Below, piece after piece: positions 1-5,317 of a stretch of DNA of 6,497 nt. A model generated the notes under the pieces. The model was not told where the DNA came from. It did not search any database and worked only from the letters and a program-made list of their open reading frames with translations. The position numbers and the translations under genes are program-made. Source of the stretch: Acidimicrobiia bacterium (GTDB lineage Bacteria; Actinomycetota; Acidimicrobiia; Acidimicrobiales; Ilumatobacteraceae); NCBI GenBank assembly GCA_009926705.1, contig RFOJ01000054.1, positions 1 through 6,497 of the forward strand, in the 5' to 3' direction. Each line of letters starts with the position of its first letter. The stretch's first letter is position 1.

Positions 1-1
1 G

Positions 2-316
2 TCGTGGTCGGCACTCAGCGTCGAGGCGCAAGAGGGTGACCGAGGTTCGACGCTGAACCGCGTTCGTGCGGCGACGGCCGTGCGACGCACGCAGCCTGCA
101 CTTCAGCGGGGCAGTTTCGAGTGGGTGCGTGAGATGTGCGTTGACGGTGTTGTCGCGTTTCGACGTGCGGTCGCTGGTTCGCCGAGTGTCGTGTGCGTTG
201 CAAACATGAGCGCCAAGCCGACGTCGCCCGTCGTAGGAACAGTGTTGTGCTCATCGAATGAGGTAAGTGGTGGGATCGTTCCACCGGATACCACGGCGTG
301 GTTTCTGCAGGCGTAA
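2..316 (+). CDS. GH13 family alpha-glucosidase, C-terminal end (partial)
   Basis: This is the last 104 residues of a protein whose reading frame is open at the left edge of the window and ends at TAA 314-316. I read it as the C-terminal part of a GH13 alpha-glucosidase or oligo-1,6-glucosidase-like enzyme, which would hydrolyse alpha-linked glucosides. The support is the family's usual closing pattern in order: SVEAQ followed by STLNRVRAAT (family: S-V-x-x-Q ... S-T-L-x-x-Y-R-x-x-L-x-L-R-R), then PALQRGSFEW, then a stretch resembling VLAFRR...VVCVANMS from the small C-terminal beta domain, and finally IVPPDTTAWFLQA, like the typical LPPDTAVWL ending. The catalytic barrel residues lie outside the window, so activity and substrate cannot be judged. 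The gene is convergent with the SIMPL gene, with a gap of 35 bp. A maltose- or trehalose-directed GH13 relative is equally possible. Confidence 0.8.
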   Translation, partial: SWSALSVEAQEGDRGSTLNRVRAATAVRRTQPALQRGSFEWVREMCVDGVVAFRRAVAGSPSVVCVANMSAKPTSPVVGTVLCSSNEVSGGIVPPDTTAWFLQA

Positions 317-351
317 CGACGCCGAGTTGATTGGGCGATAAAGCGCTGCGA

Positions 352-1137
352 CTACGAGGTTGCGAATTCGACGAGAACGGTCGCAATGACCGTCTTTTCA
401 ATGCTCGCGGTGTCGTAGTAGCCACCGCTCTCGACATCGGTGGAGTCGCGTGCCGTCACCTGGAACGGACCACTCGACACGGATCGAACGTCTCCTACCT
501 CTGCGTCGACAGCGCCGAGCAGCGTGGTCGCCCGTACCTTCGCATCAGCCATTGCTTCTGCGAGCAGTTCAGGTCGTAGGGCAGTGAGTGAGTCGAGGTA
601 ATACTCGGGGCCACCCGTATAGATATTGACGCCGCGAGCGAGCACCTCGCCCAAGTTCGCCGCAAGGTCGGCGATTTTGTCGACATCATTCATGCGAATG
701 ATTACTTCGCGATTCGCCTCGTAAGACAAGATTCTCCCTGTCGCGTTTCCATCGATGAACTCCTTGTTGGCGAAGCTGCTGACACCACCGAGCGTGATGT
801 CCTCACTCGATACGGCGTTCTTCTCTAGGTAGGCGAGCACGACGTCGACACCAGCGCTCAAGCCACCGATTGCGAGAGCAGCCGTTTCGGCAGATTGTGA
901 TACCGACATCTTCCACACTGCACGGTCGGCTTTCACGTTGCGAACTGCCTGTCCGCGAACGCTGACGGTGTCGCTGCCGCGACTGGCGATGCCATCGCCC
1001 ACCTTCTGCAGACCCCAGGCGAGAGCCACCGACAATATGACGACGGCAATCGCAAGAGGAACGAGGCTTGACTCGTGACGACGCGAACCGCCCGAGCGAC
1101 CTTCATTGTTGGGCTCACTCGCGCGCATCTGCGTCAC
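352..1137 (-). CDS. SIMPL (DUF541, COG2859-type) domain protein, membrane-anchored
   Basis: This 261-residue protein has a charged N-terminus, one predicted membrane helix at about residues 25-43 (LVPLAIAVVILSVALAWGL) and then a SIMPL/DUF541 domain at about 57-258. Family signs are the TVSVRGQAVRNVKADRAVW segment (57-75), which resembles the V-x-V-x-G-x-A-x-x-x-V-x-A-D start of the domain, and the later LRPELLAEAMADAKVRA segment (187-203). The helix-G-L-x-x-x-G-x-G-I arrangement resembles the COG2859 branch. No catalytic residues are known and the biochemical role is unknown; related proteins have been linked to oxidative stress (YggE) and to outer-envelope assemblies. The domain most likely faces outward, tethered by an uncleaved helix. 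I chose GTG 1137 because a TAGCAT hexamer lies 7 bp upstream, suggesting a leaderless transcript; ATG 1128 is the alternative and removes three residues. It diverges from the nucleoside hydrolase. Confidence 0.85.
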   Translation of the reverse strand: MTQMRASEPNNEGRSGGSRRHESSLVPLAIAVVILSVALAWGLQKVGDGIASRGSDTVSVRGQAVRNVKADRAVWKMSVSQSAETAALAIGGLSAGVDVVLAYLEKNAVSSEDITLGGVSSFANKEFIDGNATGRILSYEANREVIIRMNDVDKIADLAANLGEVLARGVNIYTGGPEYYLDSLTALRPELLAEAMADAKVRATTLLGAVDAEVGDVRSVSSGPFQVTARDSTDVESGGYYDTASIEKTVIATVLVEFATS

Positions 1138-1144
1138 TGCGACG

Positions 1145-1150
1145 ATGCTA
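1145..1150 (-). promoter_or_regulatory. Candidate -10 hexamer (TAGCAT) of the SIMPL gene
   Basis: Read on the minus strand, TAGCAT matches the TANNNT core and ends 7 bp before GTG 1137. That spacing would place transcription initiation at the start codon itself, the leaderless arrangement common in actinobacteria. No Shine-Dalgarno sequence precedes this start. No TTGACA-like -35 is visible at 17 bp; that position holds the opposing -10 hexamer. Confidence 0.45.
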
Positions 1151-1167
1151 CAGAGATCGGTGTGGTT

Positions 1168-1173
1168 TAGGCT
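1168..1173 (+). promoter_or_regulatory. Candidate -10 hexamer (TAGGCT) of the nucleoside hydrolase gene
   Basis: TAGGCT matches TANNNT and ends 8 bp before ATG 1182, again consistent with a leaderless mRNA. There is no convincing Shine-Dalgarno sequence in the 15 bases before the ATG. The matching -35 position, 17 bp upstream, coincides with the opposing gene's -10 hexamer at 1145-1150. Confidence 0.45.
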
Positions 1174-1181
1174 CGGTACGC

Positions 1182-2111
1182 ATGTCTCCGCGGCCGCGAA
1201 TGATTCTCGATTGCGACCCAGGTCATGACGATGCGTTTGCGCTCATCGTCGCCGCTCACTTTGCCGACGTGGTCGGCGTGACGACGGTCGCCGGAAACGC
1301 GCCGCTCGAACTCACCACACGGAACGCGCGAATCATCCTCGACCTGTGTGGCTCGAAGGCGCCGCTCCACTCCGGTGCGAACAAGCCGCTCGTGCAGCCA
1401 CCCGTTTTCGCCGATTACGTGCACGGCAAGAGCGGAATGGACGGGGCAGAGTTGCCCGAACCTTCGCGTCCTGCGGATTCGACGCATGCCGTTGACTTCA
1501 TCATCGAGACGGTGCGCACCAACGAGGGTCTCTGGCTGGTGCCGACAGGCCCGCTCACCAACATCGCACTCGCGTTGACGCGCGCCCCCGACCTCGCCGC
1601 GCGCGTCGCGGGCATTTCGCTCATGGGTGGCGGTCGGTTTGGCAACCGCACACCGGCAGCAGAGTTCAACATTTGGCTCGATCCAGAAGCGGCGGTGACC
1701 GTTTTCATGAGCGGTGCACCGATCACGATGGCGGGGTTGCATCTCACGCACGAGTTTCAGGCTTCGCCTGAACGAATCGCGGCAGTCGAAGCTTCGCACC
1801 CGCGGGTCGGTTCGTTGTTGGCGGGGTTGTTGCGTTTCTTCAGCAAGAGTTACGTTGACCGTCATGTCGGTTTCGTCGGCCCCGCGATGCACGACGTGTG
1901 CTCGGTGCTGGCGCTGACGCACCCGCAGATGTTCCAAACTTCCCAGCGGTACGTCGCCGTCGACGTGCACGGCAACCACACACGCGGCATGACCGTCATC
2001 GACGACCGTCACCTGGTTGACCGGCCGGCGGTCAACACCACCATGCTCGAACGCATCGACGCAGACGCAGGGTTCGCCGCCATCTGCGAGGCCGTCGCCG
2101 CCTGCCCGTAA
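1182..2111 (+). CDS. Group I (inosine/uridine-preferring type) nucleoside hydrolase
   Basis: This 309-residue protein belongs to the IU-nucleoside hydrolase family, which cleaves the N-glycosidic bond of ribonucleosides to give ribose and a free base in nucleoside salvage in the cytoplasm. The calcium-binding aspartate cluster is present as DCDPGHDDA (residues 10-18; D12, D16, D17). VTTVAGN lies at 33-39, YVHGKSGMDG with H81 at 79-88, and LVPTGPLTNIALAL at 119-132. The substrate-binding EFNIWLDPEAA lies at 161-171 (E161, N163), and HD at 237-238 supplies the group I catalytic histidine and the last calcium ligand (H241/D242 in the Crithidia enzyme). Length is normal for the family. ATG 1182 is preferred because of the nearby -10 hexamer; an ORF upstream to 1068 overlaps the SIMPL gene, and ATG 1200 would cut close to the aspartate motif. 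No key residue is missing. Exact substrate (purine, pyrimidine or both) cannot be read from sequence alone. Confidence 0.92.
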   Translation: MSPRPRMILDCDPGHDDAFALIVAAHFADVVGVTTVAGNAPLELTTRNARIILDLCGSKAPLHSGANKPLVQPPVFADYVHGKSGMDGAELPEPSRPADSTHAVDFIIETVRTNEGLWLVPTGPLTNIALALTRAPDLAARVAGISLMGGGRFGNRTPAAEFNIWLDPEAAVTVFMSGAPITMAGLHLTHEFQASPERIAAVEASHPRVGSLLAGLLRFFSKSYVDRHVGFVGPAMHDVCSVLALTHPQMFQTSQRYVAVDVHGNHTRGMTVIDDRHLVDRPAVNTTMLERIDADAGFAAICEAVAACP

Positions 2112-2137
2112 CGGGCTCACCCGGGCGTCGCGGGGTG
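2104..2137 (+). terminator. GC-rich hairpins at the end of the nucleoside hydrolase gene
   Basis: A perfect 5-bp stem GCCCG/CGGGC (2104-2108 with 2112-2116) holds the TAA stop codon as its three-base loop. A second possible stem, CACCC/GGGTG (2118-2122 with 2133-2137), follows. There is no T-tract on either strand, so this would be a non-canonical GC-rich terminator of the kind proposed for high-GC bacteria. It lies where nucleoside hydrolase and tRNA-Arg transcripts converge, so it could serve both. GC-rich sequence forms such stems easily by chance. Confidence 0.3.
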
Positions 2138-2141
2138 CGAT

Positions 2142-2217
2142 TGGCGCCCTCGGCAGGAATTGAACCTGCGACACCTGGCGCCGGAGGCCAGTGCTCTATC
2201 CGCTGAGCTACGAGGGC
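2142..2217 (-). tRNA. tRNA-Arg, anticodon CCG
   Basis: The reverse complement folds into a full 76-nt cloverleaf. The acceptor stem is GCCCTCG/CGAGGGC with discriminator G and encoded CCA at 2144-2142. The D stem is GCTC/GAGC. The anticodon stem CTGGC/GCCAG closes the 7-base loop CTCCGGC, giving anticodon CCG (genomic 2184-2182), which reads CGG arginine codons. A 5-base variable loop GTGTC follows, and the T arm is GCAGG-TTCAATT-CCTGC. All stems pair perfectly. It is transcribed away from argS, the gene for the enzyme that charges it. A weak promoter guess is TAGCGT at 2245-2240 on the minus strand, with TTGCCG at 2266-2261 as a -35, but the 15-bp spacer is short. Confidence 0.97.
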
Positions 2218-2247
2218 AGTATGGTGCTGTCGTCGCCCGACGCTATC

Positions 2248-2273
2248 TCGCGCGGTGAATCGGCAACGCGCGA
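2248..2273. repeat. Inverted repeat in the tRNA-Arg/argS divergent promoter region
   Basis: Perfect 7-bp arms, TCGCGCG (2248-2254) and CGCGCGA (2267-2273), are separated by 12 bp. The element lies between the presumed start sites of the two divergent transcripts. It could be a dimeric regulator's operator or a chance CG-rich palindrome; no known operator consensus was recognised. Confidence 0.4.
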
Positions 2274-2282
2274 TGCATCCGT

Positions 2283-2288
2283 CACAAT
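2283..2288 (+). promoter_or_regulatory. Weak candidate -10 hexamer (CACAAT) of argS
   Basis: CACAAT lies 6 bp before GTG 2295, the position expected for a leaderless transcript, but it lacks the first T of TANNNT. It is flanked by CATCC (2276-2280) and GGATG (2289-2293), a 5-bp inverted repeat with an 8-bp spacer. No clear -35 is visible at the usual distance. Confidence 0.3.
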
Positions 2289-2294
2289 GGATGG

Positions 2295-4037
2295 GTGACG
2301 TCGACGAGTGCAGCAGCCATCATTGCTGCGCGGATTGAGGCGGCCGTCGCTCGGCTCCACCCGGGTGAAACGGGCGGGCTCGACACCGTCGCTCGCCCGA
2401 GCGAGCACGCAGATGCGCAAGTCAACGTGGCGCTCGCACTCGCCAAGCGATTAGGCAAGAATCCGCGAGAAGTGGCGGAACAGATTGCCCGCAGTGTCGA
2501 AGTCGTAGGAGTGTGCCGAAGCGTTGAAGTCGCCGGCCCGGGGTTTCTCAACATCACGTTTGACGACGCCTTCCTCGGCGAGAAGCTGCGCGAGATGGCG
2601 TCCGGCGAATCTCTAGGGCTGCGCCAAGCCGCCGTCACTGAGACTGTCGTCGTCGACTACTCGGCACCGAATGTTGCCAAAGAGATGCACGTCGGGCACT
2701 TGCGTTCGACCATCATCGGTGACGCCCTAGTGCGCATGCTGACGGCCGTTGGCCACCGTGTCGTTCGCGAGAACCACATCGGCGACTGGGGCACCCCGTT
2801 TGGCATGCTCATCGAGCATCTCGTCGATCTTGGCGAAGCGGGTGCTTCAAGGGAGCTCTCGGTGGGCGACCTCGACGCGTTCTACAAAGAAGCACGCAAG
2901 AAGTTTGATGCCTCGGAACAGTTTCAAGACCGCGCGCGCAAGCGAGTGGTGGCGCTCCAGGCAGGCGACGCTGACACGTTGCGGCTGTGGAACCTACTCG
3001 TCGCCGAGAGTGCGAGGTATTTCGCCCAGGTGTACGAAAAGCTCGACGTGCTGCTGAAACATTCCGACCTGCGCGGCGAAAGCACCTACAACCACCTTCT
3101 CGCCGCGGTCGTCGAGCGATTGCGTGCGGCTGGTCTGCTGCAGCAGGACGACGAAGCTGAGGTGGTCTTCCCTCCGGGGTTCACGAACCGCGAGAACCAG
3201 CCGCTTCCGCTCATCATCCGCAAGAAGGACGGCGGTTACAACTACGCCACGAGTGACCTCGCCTGCGTGATCGACCGAGTCGAGAACATCGGTGCGACGT
3301 TGCTGGTGTACGTGGTCGGAGCCCCGCAGGCTCAACACTTGGCGATGGTGGAGTCGGTCGCCGCGTCGGCGGGTTGGCTGAAGCCACCTGCACGTATGGA
3401 GCACGTCGCATTCGGCAGCGTGCTCGGCAGTGACCGCAAGATGTTGCGCAGCCGGTCTGGTGACGCCGTGAAACTCGTCGAGCTGCTCGACGAAGCGGTG
3501 CAGCGAGCCGAGGCATCGATTCGAGAGAAGAACCCAGAGCTCGACCCCGCAGTGCGGTCGGTAGTCGCACACCAGATCGGGATCGGTGCGGTCAAGTACT
3601 CCGATCTTTCCAACGACCGCGTGAAGGATTACGTGTTCGATTGGGAGCGCATGTTGTCGTTCGACGGCAACACTGCTCCGTACCTGCAGTATGCGCACGC
3701 GCGAATCTGCAGCATCTTCCGCAAGGCAGGGGAGAAGCGGAGCGCTGTGCGGGACGTGCGCCCGCTCGTTGCGCACCAAGCAGAGCGTGCACTCGCTCTG
3801 AGTCTGCTGCAATTCGACACGGTCGTGCACGATGCAATCGATCGGTTTAGCCCGCATCGCCTGTGCACATACCTCTACGAGTTGTCGAGTCGTTACACAG
3901 CGTTCTACGAGCACTGCCCAGTGCTGAAGGCCGACGGCGACGTGCGCCAGAGCCGATTGGCGCTGTGCGACCTCACAGCTCGCGTACTCGAACACGGGCT
4001 TGGCATGCTTGGCATCGGCGCACCGGAGCAGATGTGA
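2295..4037 (+). CDS. argS: Arginyl-tRNA synthetase
   Basis: This 580-residue class I aminoacyl-tRNA synthetase attaches arginine to tRNA-Arg in the cytoplasm, using ATP and, in this family, requiring bound tRNA for amino acid activation. The N-terminal Add1 domain (about 8-95) ends with GPGFLNI (81-87). The catalytic core carries VDYSAPNVAKEMHVGHLRST (120-139), with HVGH at 132-135 as the HIGH motif. It continues with NHIGDWGTPFGM (160-171), YATSDLA (318-324) and a KMSKS-equivalent RKMLRSRSGD (381-390). The DALR anticodon-binding domain follows from about 460 (NTAPYLQYAHARI, 459-471) to the usual C-terminus. Length is typical. GTG 2295 is the only sensible start: an in-frame TGA lies at 2256-2258, and the two ATGs at 2287 and 2291 are out of frame. 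It is the first gene of the argS-lysA-hom unit and sits back to back with a tRNA-Arg gene. Confidence 0.98.
   Translation: MTSTSAAAIIAARIEAAVARLHPGETGGLDTVARPSEHADAQVNVALALAKRLGKNPREVAEQIARSVEVVGVCRSVEVAGPGFLNITFDDAFLGEKLREMASGESLGLRQAAVTETVVVDYSAPNVAKEMHVGHLRSTIIGDALVRMLTAVGHRVVRENHIGDWGTPFGMLIEHLVDLGEAGASRELSVGDLDAFYKEARKKFDASEQFQDRARKRVVALQAGDADTLRLWNLLVAESARYFAQVYEKLDVLLKHSDLRGESTYNHLLAAVVERLRAAGLLQQDDEAEVVFPPGFTNRENQPLPLIIRKKDGGYNYATSDLACVIDRVENIGATLLVYVVGAPQAQHLAMVESVAASAGWLKPPARMEHVAFGSVLGSDRKMLRSRSGDAVKLVELLDEAVQRAEASIREKNPELDPAVRSVVAHQIGIGAVKYSDLSNDRVKDYVFDWERMLSFDGNTAPYLQYAHARICSIFRKAGEKRSAVRDVRPLVAHQAERALALSLLQFDTVVHDAIDRFSPHRLCTYLYELSSRYTAFYEHCPVLKADGDVRQSRLALCDLTARVLEHGLGMLGIGAPEQM
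4025..4028 (+). promoter_or_regulatory. Shine-Dalgarno sequence for lysA, inside argS
   Basis: GGAG lies 5 bases before GTG 4034, within the last codons of argS. It supports GTG 4034 as the lysA start over upstream in-frame ATGs that would lie well inside argS. Among the starts in this window it is the clearest ribosome binding site. Confidence 0.7.
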
Positions 4038-5314
4038 GCGCCGTCTCTCGCCACCTCTTGCCAGACACGGCACGCACCGAACAAGGCCGTCTGGCAGTCG
4101 GCGGGGTCGACGTGCACGACCTTGCGCAACGATTCGGCACCCCGCTTTTCGTCTACGACGAAGCGCATTTACGGTCGCGCTGCCGAGAAGCAGTGTCGGC
4201 ATTCGGTGATGATGCCGTGATCTACGCGACCAAGGCCTTCCTCTGCGGTGCGATGGCGCGGTTGGCGCACGAAGAAGGCCTGTTGCTCGACGTCGCGACC
4301 GGCGGCGAGCTCTTCGTCGCCTTGCATGCAGGCGTACCAGCAGACCGCTGCGTGATGCACGGCAACAACAAGAGCGTGGCCGAACTACGCGAGGCAATCA
4401 CGGCTGGTGTGCGCCACCTCGTGGTCGACAGCTTCGACGAACTCGATCGCATCGATGCGCTGCACTCGGCGGGTTTGCCGGCTCCGCGCGTGCAACTGCG
4501 AATCACGCCGGGTGTCTACGTGCACACGCACGAATATGTCAGCACCGGACAAAACGATTCCAAGTTCGGCTTCAATCTCGCCAACGGTGACGCGCAACGA
4601 GCGGTCGAGCGCGCTCGCGCTTCAAAGTCCCTGGAACTCGTCGGACTGCACTGTCACATCGGGTCGAATGTCTTTGAGACGGAGAACTTCACCAAAGCTG
4701 CAGAGGTGATGGTGCGTTTCGCCAATGAATGCAGGCTTCCCGAACTCACACTCGGAGGCGGTCTGGGTGTCGCGTATTTGAACGGCGAGCATGCTCCGAC
4801 GATCACCGAGTGGGCGAGTGCTCTGCGCGCCGCGACGAAGCAGTTGCAAGGCGGTGTCAAAGTGATGGTCGAGCCCGGTCGCTCCATCGTCGCAGCGGCG
4901 GCGCTCACCCTTTACGAGGTCGGCACCGTCAAGCAGATCCCCGGCGTCCGTACTTACGTTGCAGTCGACGGAGGCATGAGCGACAACCCGCGTCCGGTGC
5001 TCTACGGAAGCGGGTACGAGGCGTTCGTGCCGAGTCGCACCGATGCCGACCGCACCATGGGTGCGCGCATCGTCGGCAAGCACTGCGAGAGCGGTGACGT
5101 GCTGATTTCGGAAGCCGTGTTGCCCGCCGACATTCGCGTCGGCGACGTCATCGCAACTCCTGTCACCGGTGCGTACGGACACTCGATGGGCTCCAACTAC
5201 AACAAGGTGCCGCGACCCGCTGTCGTCTTCGTGCACGACGGTGCTGCGCGCATCGTCGTGCGTCGCGAGACGTACGACGATCTCGTGCGTAACGACGTCA
5301 CCGATAGCGTTTGA
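4034..5314 (+). CDS. lysA: Diaminopimelate decarboxylase
   Basis: This 426-residue PLP enzyme of fold type III decarboxylates meso-diaminopimelate to L-lysine, the last step of lysine synthesis. The PLP-binding lysine is K67 in YATKAF (64-69). LLLDVATGGEL (83-93) and HGNNKS (109-114) follow, then HCHIGSN (206-212), GGGLGVAY (241-248) and the PLP-phosphate-binding EPGR (280-283). The C-terminal sheet domain carries VDGGMSDNPRP (311-321), the active-site CESGD (351-355, C351 expected to act across the dimer) and GAYGHSMGSNYN (379-390). All hallmark residues are present and length is normal. Start GTG 4034 overlaps the argS stop by 4 bp (GTGA) and has GGAG 5 bases upstream; a longer frame reaching 3863 would overlap argS heavily and lacks family similarity. 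The argS-lysA pair is a known actinobacterial operon, described in corynebacteria. Confidence 0.98.
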   Translation: MSAVSRHLLPDTARTEQGRLAVGGVDVHDLAQRFGTPLFVYDEAHLRSRCREAVSAFGDDAVIYATKAFLCGAMARLAHEEGLLLDVATGGELFVALHAGVPADRCVMHGNNKSVAELREAITAGVRHLVVDSFDELDRIDALHSAGLPAPRVQLRITPGVYVHTHEYVSTGQNDSKFGFNLANGDAQRAVERARASKSLELVGLHCHIGSNVFETENFTKAAEVMVRFANECRLPELTLGGGLGVAYLNGEHAPTITEWASALRAATKQLQGGVKVMVEPGRSIVAAAALTLYEVGTVKQIPGVRTYVAVDGGMSDNPRPVLYGSGYEAFVPSRTDADRTMGARIVGKHCESGDVLISEAVLPADIRVGDVIATPVTGAYGHSMGSNYNKVPRPAVVFVHDGAARIVVRRETYDDLVRNDVTDSV

Positions 5315-5317
5315 AAC

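Noticed and set aside
269..301. Hairpin GGTGG/CCACC (269-285) and palindrome CCACG-G-CGTGG (291-301)
   Set aside because: Both lie inside the GH13 coding sequence before its stop codon, have short stems and no T-tract, so I do not call a terminator or operator. The 35-bp gap 317-351 after it also shows no convincing hairpin.
15..437. Minus-strand open frame opposite the GH13 end, overlapping the SIMPL 3' end
   Set aside because: The plus strand here matches the C-terminus of a GH13 enzyme, and the minus-strand product is low-complexity Arg/Ser/Thr-rich sequence.
1167..2174. Long minus-strand open frame (335 codons) opposite the nucleoside hydrolase
   Set aside because: Its sequence is rich in Arg, His and Val with no recognisable domain, it runs into the tRNA, and the plus strand encodes a full nucleoside hydrolase. 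It is an antisense shadow typical of GC-rich coding DNA.
3998..4015. Tandem 9-bp direct repeat GCTTGGCAT near the argS 3' end
   Set aside because: It encodes the normal ArgRS C-terminal segment (GLGMLGIG) without lengthening the protein, so it reflects coincidental codon choice and not a repeat expansion.
3863..4033. N-terminal extension of lysA starting at ATG 3863
   Set aside because: The added 57 residues are arginine-rich, lie wholly within argS in another frame, and have no counterpart in LysA proteins. GTG 4034 has a good Shine-Dalgarno sequence and the usual N-terminus.
2994..4397. Long minus-strand open frame (467 codons) opposite argS and lysA
   Set aside because: It spans the junction of two well-supported plus-strand genes and is dominated by Arg and Cys runs with no family similarity. 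It is a shadow frame.
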